Source: Nosema muscidifuracis
Taxonomy: Eukaryota; Microsporidia; Nosematidae
Reading direction: 5' to 3'
NCBI GenBank assembly: GCA_028335825.1
Contig: JAIOKI010000028.1
Location: 235,474 to 299,473 of the forward strand
Length of the DNA: 64,000 nucleotides
Within the stretch, counting starts at the first letter, position 1; the number at the start of each line of letters is the position of its first letter. The notes beneath the pieces were generated by a model. That model made no database searches. It was not told the origin of the DNA and saw nothing but the letters and a program-made list of their open reading frames with translations. Of this stretch, positions 1 through 10,050 are shown one piece after another. The translations under genes were made by a program, and so were the position numbers.

Positions 1-602
1 ATTTTCTTATATATTCAAATGTTTTATTTTTAATATATTGATTAAATATTAATTATATGTACTTTAATAAATTTAATATATATTCAAATGATAGATTAAT
101 ATATAAATAATATTATAGTACAAAGTATCATAAAACTGTATAACATCTATCACTAATATATTTAAGAATGCTAGGAAACAATTACAATAGAAAATACAAT
201 AATTTGTATTATTTTTCTGTAATAAATATAGCATTAGACAGAAAAATAGGCTATGTAGAAAAATAGAGTCAAATTTAAAAACAGATGTTATAGCATATTC
301 AGTCTACAGTATTAAAAAAGACCTTTAACTTTTTTCTTGAAGTGGTAAATTTAAAATTCAAATAAGTTTAGAAATACGTTTAACTAAAAAACTAAATGTA
401 AACAAATATTTAATTAATTATTTTATTGTTATTAAATTTTCTATTGTTATTAAATATTCTATTTTAATAAATAACTTCCTACACTAATAAATAAAATTAC
501 ATAATAATTAAAAAATGTTCTATCTATTTTATAAACATTCCAATTAAACAAATTACATTTTAATTAATAACATTTTTATATATTTCATTACTTACCCTTC
601 TA
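1..602. other. Non-coding, AT-rich; no gene seen
   Basis: I see no open frame of coding character here on either strand. The stretch is dominated by A/T runs. A minus-strand ORF that starts at 817 and runs in from the right lacks a start signal and is the shadow of the plus-strand ORF at 603-803. Confidence 0.5.
595..602 (+). promoter_or_regulatory. CCC-type start signal before the ORF at 603
   Basis: ACCCTTCTA lies directly before ATG at 603. Runs of three C are rare in this DNA, and the same arrangement recurs at most intact genes of the window. Confidence 0.45.
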
Positions 603-803
603 ATGTTATTCCTTGGTATATTATCACTATATGAAAAAAATAGGTTACTCATTTTAGATGAAAACATAAGCAGGGATATTATATTATGCCAATCCTCAGA
701 TACAAATAATATAATTGATAAAGATCTATACATTCTTCTAGATATTTGTGATATGATAGATTGGGAATTTAAGTTTTTATATGAACTTGATGATACTGAA
801 TAA
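603..803 (+). CDS. Small ORF with signal-peptide-like N-terminus, unknown
   Basis: This 66-residue ORF is not a recognised protein. It begins MLFLGILSLYEKN, a short hydrophobic start that could be a weak signal peptide or signal anchor. The rest is acidic and rich in Asp, Ile and Leu, with two cysteines. The case for a real gene rests mainly on the CCC signal ending six bases before the ATG. The opening is loosely like that of the ORF at 48635 (M-L-x-L... followed by an acidic stretch), so it may be a truncated member of a small secreted family. A longer ORF on the opposite strand (560-817) has no such start signal. Confidence 0.45.
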   Translation: MLFLGILSLYEKNRLLILDENISRDIILCQSSDTNNIIDKDLYILLDICDMIDWEFKFLYELDDTE

Positions 804-812
804 ATATTAATT

Positions 813-945
813 AACATTATTTTTAGTAAAATAAATAGATATTAACTTATTTTTAGTAAGTCAAATTAGATATTAACTTATTTTTATTAAGTCAAATTAG
901 ATATTAATTTATTTTTAGCAAGTCAAATAGATATTAACTTATTTT
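813..945. repeat. Tandem repeat, about 31-bp unit, nearly four copies
   Basis: The unit reads approximately TATTAACTTATTTTTAGTAA followed by GTCAAATTAGA. Copies begin near 813, 841, 871 and 901 with a few substitutions. It lies just after the small ORF that ends at 803. Confidence 0.75.
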
Positions 946-1168
946 ATAATGTATTAACTAAAAATCTTTCTTTTGTTATTCTTAAGAATTTATCTTTTTT
1001 TTAGAAGACTTATATAAAATTAAAGACTAAATTTAATTATTCATATTTAAGTTTTATATTGATGATTTTTATTCACTTGAATTTTTCTATTGGTGATTCT
1101 TTGAGGCTGTTCATAATTATACTTCTAGAATCATCTTAAGTATTTTTATTAGATACAGTAATCTAGGA

Positions 1169-1280
1169 AGATAGCAGTTCTATATTGATTATAGAAGTTA
1201 TATATTGAAGATAGAAGTTATGTATTGATTATAGAAGTTTGAATATTGATTATAGCAGTTCTATATTGAAGATAGAAGTT
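1169..1280. repeat. Tandem repeat, about 19-bp unit, six copies
   Basis: Degenerate copies of a unit like TATATTGATTATAGAAGTT alternate with a GAAGATAGAAGTT variant. The unit is unrelated to the repeat at 813-945. No gene is seen in the remainder of 946-1781. Confidence 0.75.
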
Positions 1281-1781
1281 TAAAATTACAAACAATATGA
1301 TTCTCATCTTATAATTTAATAATTATTCATCAATAGATCATACTTACTAGTTTCTAATAAAATGATATAACAATTAATTTCATTTAAAACAAATATATCA
1401 AGATTGTTATATTATTTATAGTCTACTCTTTCTTTTTGAGATAGATTAATAAATTATATTTATTATTTAATAAATATATTACAGTTAGAAGATATTGATA
1501 AGTTTTATTTCTTATTAGTTAATACATTTTATATGATACAAAATATTTAATAAATAAGTTTTTATTTTAGTATCATAAAATAATTCATTATCTGACTATT
1601 TCAATATAATTAATTTAATAATATTTCTTGATTATCTAAATAAAGATCGAGTTTTTTATTGAGGAATAAATGTGGTACAAATAGATTGTTAAATTTTAAT
1701 TTGAAATATATTAAATAGTTTGTTTGTTTCTACATATAAATAAAATATTGTAATTAACTTAATAATATCAAAACCTAATCC

Positions 1782-2147
1782 ATGAAAAATATTAATGTGA
1801 GAATGGTCGATACAAAAATATATATAAAGATACCTAATATAATAATAAGATTAAAAAATTATGTTAAACCATTAAATAGAAGAGATAATTTAAATTCATT
1901 AGATCAAAAGGCAATAAATGCACTGGTAAAAATATATTTTTATCATAAATATTCATATTGTGATAAAATAACAGATATAGATAAATTAACATATTTATAT
2001 GGTATAAGTAATAAGGAATATACTGATCCGGTTGTAAAATTTGCACTTAGATATAATTTAAAAGTTGGTCTGTTTTTAATTCGTATAAATAGAATAATAA
2101 AAAATAGAAATGAATTGGCAAGGACGGTTAAAAAAATAAATAATTGA
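1782..2147 (+). CDS. Basic 121-aa protein, unknown
   Basis: This is an intact 121-codon ORF with no recognised family. The predicted protein is strongly basic, with many Lys, Asn and Ile, and shows no signal peptide or clear membrane segment. It has one cysteine, near the middle. The ATG at 1782 is preceded by CCTAATCC, a C-rich start context matching other genes in the window; an internal Met lies six codons on. The basic character would suit a nucleic-acid-associated or ribosome-associated protein, but that is only a guess. It stands alone, with repeats before and after it. Confidence 0.55.
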   Translation: MKNINVRMVDTKIYIKIPNIIIRLKNYVKPLNRRDNLNSLDQKAINALVKIYFYHKYSYCDKITDIDKLTYLYGISNKEYTDPVVKFALRYNLKVGLFLIRINRIIKNRNELARTVKKINN

Positions 2148-2314
2148 AATGTAATTTTATTGTTGAGAATTATTAAAAAATAGATTTTTATTTGAAATTA
2201 TTAAATTTAGTTTTACTTTGATTCGAGTGTAATTAATAATTTAAAATATCCTAGAGAAATTGTTCTATTTAAAATTGAAAAGAGCATTATAGTAAAATAT
2301 TTAATACTCATAAA

Positions 2315-2480
2315 ATGATGAAATTTTAGTGAAATAAAAAAAACGAAATTTTAATTATAGAAATAAAATAATGAAATTTTAATTATAGAAATAAAAATAA
2401 TGAAATTTTAATTATAGAAATAAAATAATGAAGTTTTAATGAAATAAAATAACGAAATTTTAGTGAAATAAAAAAAACGT
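2315..2480. repeat. Tandem repeat, about 30-bp unit, five to six copies
   Basis: Copies of a unit like AATGAAATTTTAATTATAGA plus AATAAAAT run head to tail. The outer copies carry a TTTTAGTGAAAT variant. The array lies downstream of the 121-aa ORF. Confidence 0.75.
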
Positions 2481-3831
2481 TATAAGACAATCTTTAGAAA
2501 GTAAGGATAAAAAATTAAGAAAATATGACTTACTAAATATGAACTCTCTAAAATACATGGTTTTTAAAGTAAAAGAATTTAAATTGTTAAAAAATAGGAG
2601 ATATAACAAAAATTTATAATTTTAAATACAATATGACATTTAAAAAATTCTTTACATTGATTATATTAAATTATTAATTTATTTTTATATAATTTCTTAT
2701 ATTAAAGGTAAATCCTAAAGTTAAAATAAAAAATATTGTAGATACTTCTATTTAATATTAATGATTAATTCATTACTTTTTAATAATCAGATAGAGGTAA
2801 TTTTTACAATCAATGCCTTAATGATATTTTAGGGAGTAACATAAATTATTAGTCTAATAAATCATAAACTTATTTCATATAACACTATTTTATATAACAT
2901 TATTTAATATCACTTTCTTCATATGTTTTTAATTCTGTTTATTAGTTTCTTTTTATTAATTCTTAAAATTTTCAACTTCACTAATTTATTAATTAAATTC
3001 TTTAATATTTTTATTAACATTTAAAATTGTCTATTTAATTAATATTTACATGATAACTAACATAAATTAATTTAAGTTTTTTATTATCTCTTTTATTACT
3101 GAAGCTAAATATAAAATGATTGGATGTTACATCAATTAATTTATCACTCTTATTATATTAAATTATTAGAAAAATATTTAAAAATAATAATTTTTATATT
3201 TGAATTCTTTACTTCATTATTTTCTAATATAATAACAAAAAATTATTTATAAATAATTAATCATAAAAAAATCAATCTACCAATAAATAATCTAATTGAT
3301 CTTAATTAAATTTGTATAATTTAAGTGATCTTAACTAAATGTATAATTTATTTGATCTTAACTAAATTTTATAATCTAATTTTGATTAATAATAAATTTA
3401 CAAAAATATTTTAAAATTTTAATTTATAAAGCTAATTTAAAATTTTTAATTAAAAATTATACAACATTATTAAAAAAATTATAATATAAAAAATTAAATA
3501 CATAATTTATTCTCATTATTAATTAAAATCTTAAAAATAGATTTTCTATATCTACCAATTATAAAAAATATTTGATTAAAAATTGTTAAACAGATTCTAA
3601 ATTAATTTTTTATTGATTACAAAATCACTCCTTTTATTATTCTAATATCTTATGACTATTAAAAATAACCTATAAAATATTAAATAATTAAAGGAGACCA
3701 TTTTTAGCAAATAAAATCATTTTTAATAAACAATTAAAAAATCAATTTGATTTTTTAACAATGATTAAATGTTAATTAATTGGTTAAATTAATTTTAAAA
3801 AAGTATTTAAGAAAATTTAATTAATAATTTA
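2481..3831. other. Mostly non-coding; one short coding-like scrap and a repeat
   Basis: A short open stretch around 2480-2620 on the plus strand reads as Lys/Leu-rich and may be a gene remnant, but it has no supported start. The rest is A/T runs plus the small repeat at 3291-3374. No promoter or gene is otherwise visible. Confidence 0.4.
3291..3374. repeat. Tandem repeat, about 27-bp unit, three copies
   Basis: The core TTGATCTTAACTAAAT recurs three times, with A/T spacers ending in TATAAT. Confidence 0.65.
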
Positions 3832-4023
3832 ATGAAGTTTGTTATTTATATATTTTTATTATATAACTCTGTATATTCTCAATGTTGTGGATCTAGTGAT
3901 CCTAGTCAATCGAAAGATAAATCACCAAAAACAAAATCAACTGATTCATCTCCTACCAAATCTCAAGATCAACCTACAACTGAAGAAAAAACTGATGGAA
4001 CTTCCCAACCAAAATCTTCTTAG
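3832..4023 (+). CDS. Small secreted Ser/Thr/Lys/Pro-rich protein
   Basis: The 63-residue product has a textbook signal peptide (MKFVIYIFLLYNSVYSQ) with cleavage likely near the Gln. A CC pair (CCGSS) follows, then a low-complexity tail rich in Ser, Thr, Lys, Pro, Gln and Asp. Base composition is clearly less A/T-rich than the flanks, which supports coding. Such short secreted hydrophilic proteins are common in microsporidia as spore-wall, polar-tube or host-directed candidates, but no family is recognised. No C-run precedes this ATG. After the TAG the same frame stays coding-like for ten more codons (FAGESCSAKK) to a TAA at 4054-4056, so the stop may be recent. Confidence 0.65.
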   Translation: MKFVIYIFLLYNSVYSQCCGSSDPSQSKDKSPKTKSTDSSPTKSQDQPTTEEKTDGTSQPKSS

Positions 4024-4056
4024 TTTGCTGGTGAGAGTTGTTCAGCTAAAAAATAA

Positions 4057-5932
4057 ATGTTAAATTTATTGTTATTTTTTATTTATTAATATTTCTTTAT
4101 AATGATATTTACAAGGAAGTTTAAGAATTATAGTTTATATTGAAGCATGTATTAAAAAATAGTTTAATTTAAGTACAATTAAATAGGGATAGTTTTTATA
4201 TAATAAACAGTTTTTAATATTAATGTCTACTTAATCATTGGCTTTTTAATATTCTTAAGCTAATTTTTATTATTAATGTTTCAAGAGTCATCTTATGTTC
4301 TTTAAATTGACATATACATGTACTTTACTGATTAAATTAATTTTTTATCTGTAATGTTTGTGATATTTAAATATTACACAATATCACATAGGAATGATTT
4401 TCTATTAAAATATCAAAAAAGTGATGATATAAATTTTTTATCTTATCGATTAAATATATTCTTGGTAAGCTTACATTTAATTTTTAATTAATTCTGTAAG
4501 ATTATTTTGTTTGATTATGGAAGAAATAGAAATCTTGATAGCATTAAGAAAAATTAATCAAAGTTAATTTTTTATAGTTGTATTTTTAATGACTTATATT
4601 TATTATTATTTGATATTAAAAAGTATTTTGCTTATTAAAATCTAATAAAAGTATTTAAATAAAATTCTATAGTTAAGTAGAAGTAAATTTTTTATTATTG
4701 AAATATTTGATTATCGTAAGCATATAAAAATTAAAAACATATTTTTCTTATAATATGACATATTTAATTAATACTTTCAAATAACATAAAAAAAGTGAAA
4801 AATGACTTTCTTAAAATTGAAAATGTCTAACCAAGAAATTCATTGTTTTAAATAAGAAATTCAATGTCTAACCAAGAAATTCAATGTTTTAAATAAGATA
4901 GATAATAAAAGATAATATTTATAAAAATAACTATATAAAACATATTTTAATAAGATTAGACTTGTTATATTTTTGTCTATGTAAAATATATAAAAATAGT
5001 ATATTAATTAAAATATATTATCGGTTGTTTGTCTAAGACACTCAAATTAAAATTTTTTAAAAATAAATTATAAGTTTTGGATATTTTAATTAACACTGAT
5101 TAATAATTAGAATTTGTATAAATTAAAGTGATTTTAAGTAATAAGAAAAAAAAATAATTGCTATTTAGAGAAAAAATCTAGTATAAGATATATTTAATCA
5201 AAATATAATATACATTTATATAAGCAGAAATTACGAACTAAAAAAATAATTTAATTATTACTCGACATAGTAGATATTAGAAGAGAAAAAAATATAATTT
5301 TATAAATAAGAATAACGTTATAAAAAATATTAGCAGGAGAATTAGAAAAATTGAGAAATACAACTACTGATCAATAAACTTTTTTTATAACATGGCTTTA
5401 AAAGCAAAGTAGTTTAATAAGAAATCTTTGACAAGATAGCAAAAAAAAAGAGACTAATACAGAATAGTGAAGAATTTAACTTTAATTATATTTAATTAAT
5501 TACTATGAAGAAGATTTTGATCAAATAAGACGGGTTAAGAAATATCATTTAGAAGGTGAAATAAAGTCCTTAATATTCACTTGAAACCAATTTATATGGT
5601 TAAACATTTAACTAAATGAAATTTAAAATTAATTACTGAATTATTTTATATCAAATAAGAACTTCAAAATTAAAAATCAGTATGAAAATACGATATAACA
5701 AGATATTTTTTATTTCAAATAAATAGATCAAAATAGTAAAAGTTTACTAACTTGATCTTTTAACAGATGTGTATTATTTTGTAATAAAATAATACAAAAT
5801 TAACAATCAATAATGATAAATTAGTAAAGAAAAAGAATATTAAATATGACTTTAAAAAGTCAACTTAGATAATTTATTATTTTGAATAAGTAAAATATAG
5901 CTGATTGTAACATAAACTTAACAAATCATATT
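4057..5932. other. Gene-free stretch with one short repeat
   Basis: No complete gene is visible. A plus-strand scrap near 5505-5583 (YYEEDFDQIRRVKKYHL and on) is coding-like but has no start and no recognised relative. It could be a remnant of a mobile element or a lost gene. Confidence 0.4.
4822..4898. repeat. Two tandem copies of a roughly 40-bp unit
   Basis: AATGTCTAACCAAGAAATTC followed by ATTGTTTTAAATAAG occurs twice in a row with few differences. Confidence 0.7.
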
Positions 5933-6895
5933 TTATTCAAGTCTTAAGCTAGAATATATTGAAATAAATATTAAAGAAATTGTCATAACAATAGCTGGTA
6001 CTAATTTTTTGAGATTCTTGTTATTATCCTTAATTCCTAAATTTACTAATATTAAAAATAATAATGTAGAGATAATTGATAGGGACATCATAGAATAAAA
6101 TCTAAATTGTTGACAATTAGATATACTAGTATTTATAGATTCAGAATCAATAAATCTGTAATTATCTATCAGATTTTTCGTATCTGATAAATTAATATAA
6201 CTTATATCTCTTTTAACAATAGATTTAGAAATATCATCATCTTCAGGACAAATTACTGGAATACATTTTTCTTCTTTTTGAACTTCTTCAATTTCAGTAC
6301 TATTAGTACGAAGTTTTATTCCTAAAATATTTTCAACTTCTTCAATCTCCCATAAATAATTACCATTCCTACAATATTGTTGAGGAACTTTCTTTAAATT
6401 TAATTTTATACAATCAGGTGAATTATCACAACCATCTCTTAAATCTAAGGAATTACATATTAGTTTTTTAAATACTGTTTTTGTATCACATAATTTGATC
6501 ACATCAGTGTTGATATTTTTAATTGTATCTGATAAATCGTTATCTGTCGCTATTGATATTAATTTTCCATTATGAACTTTTTTATCAAGAAAAGAACAAT
6601 CATTATACCTTCTATCATACCATAAATTATCAAGATCATAAGCTGAACATCCATAATCAATATATGAATTAATAAAATATTCTCCTATACAATCATGATT
6701 GCATTTACACAATTTACGAGCAATATTAACCAGACATTTTGGTAATTTTCGTAAAGCAGGTATTAATTCTTTTTCTTCTTCAATACTGTATGTCTTAAGC
6801 CTTTTGCAAATTTCTGCTGATTGTGATAAATGTAAATCTCGCCATAATTTGAACTCATTCATTGTTTCATTATCTTCTCTTGTGAATTCATCCAT
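5933..6895 (-). CDS. Family A: 12-cysteine membrane protein
   Basis: Intact 320-residue protein, founder example of a paralogous family in this window. There is no N-terminal signal peptide. Residues 1-260 are hydrophilic and carry twelve cysteines shared by all four members: PKC, eight residues, then CKCNHDC; later C-x8-C (with DLRD inside) and C-x5-C. Residues about 269-288 and 298-316 are two hydrophobic segments joined by a Lys/Asn loop, forming a C-terminal hairpin. The fixed cysteine order suggests a disulphide or metal-stabilised domain; topology is unclear because no leader is seen. A CCCCC run lies a few bases before the ATG. The paralogue at 9058-10050 is 2.2 kb upstream on the same strand. 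Function is unknown; a surface or host-contact role is an inference. Confidence 0.85.
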   Translation of the reverse strand: MDEFTREDNETMNEFKLWRDLHLSQSAEICKRLKTYSIEEEKELIPALRKLPKCLVNIARKLCKCNHDCIGEYFINSYIDYGCSAYDLDNLWYDRRYNDCSFLDKKVHNGKLISIATDNDLSDTIKNINTDVIKLCDTKTVFKKLICNSLDLRDGCDNSPDCIKLNLKKVPQQYCRNGNYLWEIEEVENILGIKLRTNSTEIEEVQKEEKCIPVICPEDDDISKSIVKRDISYINLSDTKNLIDNYRFIDSESINTSISNCQQFRFYSMMSLSIISTLLFLILVNLGIKDNNKNLKKLVPAIVMTISLIFISIYSSLRLE

Positions 6896-6907
6896 AATTA
6901 ATGGGGG
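6896..6907 (-). promoter_or_regulatory. CCC-type start signal of the 5933-6895 gene
   Basis: On the minus strand CCCCCATTAATT precedes the ATG. It is the longest C-run among the start signals seen here. Confidence 0.5.
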
Positions 6908-9057
6908 CTGATCAAATATATAGATTTTTAAATCAATTTAATTAAATTTCGTAACAATCCGTTTTTGATTTAATTTGTTTTTTTACTGTTATATCATGTA
7001 AATTAGTTTTTATATTTTGTATTCCACAAATTATAATAATTAAAAACTCTATAATACTAATTTATGTATAAAATAAATTTAATATTATAAAATCTATCTT
7101 TATAAATATATAATTAAATCACTTTAATTTAAAAACATATTTAATATAAATAAATTTAATAAAAGTAAAATCAATTAAATTTCAATAAAATAAATTTTTA
7201 AGTTTTAAATAGATCAATTGTTAAAATCTCTTTTAATTTAAATTAATTTATAACAAAATAAAATCAAAACTTATTTATTATAATAAATAGGTTTTATTGA
7301 AGTATATAAATTTCAATATTATAATATAAATGATCTTTTAGAGATATTAAATTTTTGTATAAAAATGATCATTTTTATAAAGTGAATTTTACAAGTATGT
7401 CTTTAATTTTATCATAAGATTGGTTTTTTAACTAAATTTTAATATAATTTTTTGATAAAAGATTAATATTAAATTTGATCAAAAAGATTTCTTTTATAAC
7501 ATAATTTAATTTGGAATATGTTTAATATTGATTAAGAATTTGATATTGATTTTTTTTAGTTAGATTCTGTATCTTATTTATTGTAAAATCATAAATTGAA
7601 AATTGATATATTTTTATGTTTAAAATATTTCTATTTAAGTAAGTAAAAGGTTCATCTTATTTTTATTAAAATCTATTTTCTATCTATAGAATTCCGAAAC
7701 CATGGCTTAATATCGACATTTGAACAATTAATCAATCAGTCAAAGATTTTATTGCTTACAAATATTTTGTAAAAAAACCATAGATATTTTTAATTTTAGA
7801 TCAAGAAAAAAAAACTAATTTAATATAAGATATACTTACTAATTTAATTTTATTAATGAATGATACAAAAGTAGAATTATTTTGGGGATGATTAGATATG
7901 AATATTAATTATTAATCTCTAAAGAGTTATTTAAGCTTGACTCTTGAATGTTTATGATAAGATATTGATACATTTTAAAGAATTACGTACAAATAAAAGA
8001 AGACGAGAGCAAATTATGGAGATATAAAATAAGTACAAATTTAAAATTAACATATAAGAAGTTTATCTATATCTAATTTATTTTAATTGATATTTTGTTT
8101 TAAAGTTCTCATTTACATTTTAGTATGATTTGAAGCTTTTATTTTTAACAAATAATATTTTATTACGTTTTCGTTAAATATTTATGCATTCTTTATTTAA
8201 CTCTAAAAATTTTTTATTTGGAGTATATTTTTTATCTGTTTAGGATCTTTTATAGTTTAATTTCAGCTCGTATTTATTCTTTTATAAATTTTCGTATTAC
8301 TTCATCATTAGATTTCTTGAAATCAAACCTCACCTGGATAAAATCTTTTCCTTAATTTTAAGCTTAAAAGAGTCGTCTCAATAAAATGCGTGGATTTTGC
8401 TGTTTGCTGTTTATTATAGTTTGTTTTGACACTATTTAATTCATTATATAAAAAATTATGTTTTTTTTTCTTATGTACTAACCTCTAAATTACTAATTTA
8501 TTTCAATATTAATTGGAAAAAGGCAGCATATCATATAAAACAAGACAAATTTGTAAATACAGATTACTACAGAAATATTTGACCTTTAAATGAGCATATT
8601 AACATTTTATTTAAAAATACATGTGGTTTTTAAACAACTATATTGTTTAAATTAGGATTAACAATATTACAAAATTTATGTTTTTTATTTATAAAGACGT
8701 GGAATTTAGTTACAATAAATATTTTTTTTGTAAGTAAATTTCTTTCTATCTGATTAAAAAATATTAAATTAAAATTATTTTTATGTCTTAGATATTTTAT
8801 AATAATTAATAATAAATATATAAATATATAATAATATATAATAAATATATAATAATATATAATAAATATATAATAATATATAATAAATAATTAATATATA
8901 ATAAATATATAATAAATAATTAATATATAATTAATATATAATAAATATATAATTAATTATCTTAAAATTTTACAAAATATTCATGAAAATGTAAGATCTT
9001 CATATTTTCATAACAAGGATAAATAATTTTAACTATTAATTTAATATTTTAATTATA
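6908..9057. other. Intergenic between two family A genes; no gene seen
   Basis: No supported ORF. A minus-strand scrap near 8230-8340 looks weakly coding but has no recognised relative. An AT-only repeat occupies 8797-8955. Confidence 0.45.
8797..8955. repeat. AT-only tandem repeat
   Basis: Repeated AATAATATATAATAAATATAT-like units lie about 100 bp downstream of the 3' end of the 9058-10050 gene. It contains no G or C for most of its length. Confidence 0.8.
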
Positions 9058-10050
9058 TCAGATAGAACAGTATATTGAAATCAATAATATAGACAATGTC
9101 ATAACAATAGCAGGAACAACAATTTTAACATTTTTATTATCTTTAGAACCCAAGAAAAAAAGAATAAATATTAATATTGTAGAAATCATAGATAAAGATA
9201 TCATAGAAAAAGACATCTCTTTTTGAGATGTTGTTGGTTCTATCATTTTAAATTCTGAATCTATTGATTTTAATTCTTTTAAAATGTAAGGTACATTTGG
9301 AATAGCAACATTTTCTAAATCACGTTTTCTGATAAAATGATTTTCTTTATTAGATTCATCTTGAGTAAAATCAATATAATATTCTTTCATACAATTCCTT
9401 TTATCTTCAGTGTTGATTTCTACTAATTGATTTATATCTTTATTCGATGTTGAATTAGCTGCTATTTTGTCTGAAATAAGTTTTTTATTTAGAATAAATT
9501 CGAAGTGTTCCATCTGAGATACATATTCAACATTTGGACAATATCTTCGTGGAAAATCTTTCAAATGAAAATTTATACAGGCTGGTTTATTTACACAATT
9601 ATCTCTTAAATCATAAATATTACATAACAACTTATCATAATTTTTTCCTGAATAACAAAGATCAGAAATACCTCTTTTTACATTTTCTATTGTTTTCAAT
9701 AACTGATTATGAGAATCAGATGATATTAATTGACCATCTTCGACTCTCTTTTTCAGAAAATCACAATCTTTAAAAGAAGAATCATACCATAAATTATTCA
9801 AGTCAAAGCTATAACACCTATGATCGAGTTGAACTCCAAAAAAAGATTCATTTAAACATTCTCGATTACAGTCACACATTTTACGAGTAAGATGTACCAA
9901 GCATTTTGGTACTTTCTTTAATAAAAAACTTGTTGCATCATTTGTATAAACATCCGTAGATTCGATTGTATTACATTTTTCAGTTGCTTTTTTTAGCTCT
10001 TCATCACGCCATTTTTCGAATTCTTTTAATTTTTTATTTTGATAATCCAT
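9058..10050 (-). CDS. Family A: 12-cysteine membrane protein
   Basis: Intact 330-residue paralogue of the 5933-6895 product. All twelve cysteines align: PKC, eight residues, CDCNREC, then C-x8-C with YDLRD inside and C-x5-C. The motif LWYD after cysteine 6 is also shared. The C-terminal hairpin (about 282-301 and 310-329) includes VVPAIVMT, nearly identical to the second helix of its neighbour, so these two are the closest pair and probably a local duplication. No signal peptide is seen. A dibasic RKR occurs around residue 244, like KR in the neighbour, possibly a processing or hinge site. Unlike the neighbour, no C-run precedes the ATG. Function is unknown. Confidence 0.85.
   Translation of the reverse strand: MDYQNKKLKEFEKWRDEELKKATEKCNTIESTDVYTNDATSFLLKKVPKCLVHLTRKMCDCNRECLNESFFGVQLDHRCYSFDLNNLWYDSSFKDCDFLKKRVEDGQLISSDSHNQLLKTIENVKRGISDLCYSGKNYDKLLCNIYDLRDNCVNKPACINFHLKDFPRRYCPNVEYVSQMEHFEFILNKKLISDKIAANSTSNKDINQLVEINTEDKRNCMKEYYIDFTQDESNKENHFIRKRDLENVAIPNVPYILKELKSIDSEFKMIEPTTSQKEMSFSMISLSMISTILIFILFFLGSKDNKNVKIVVPAIVMTLSILLISIYCSI

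Noticed and set aside
560-817. 85-codon minus ORF
   Set aside because: It overlaps the plus ORF at 603-803, has no start signal, and is Ser/Ile low complexity.
8797-8955. AT-only repeat as a replication origin or telomere-like element
   Set aside because: No sequence feature beyond simple A/T repetition supports either role.
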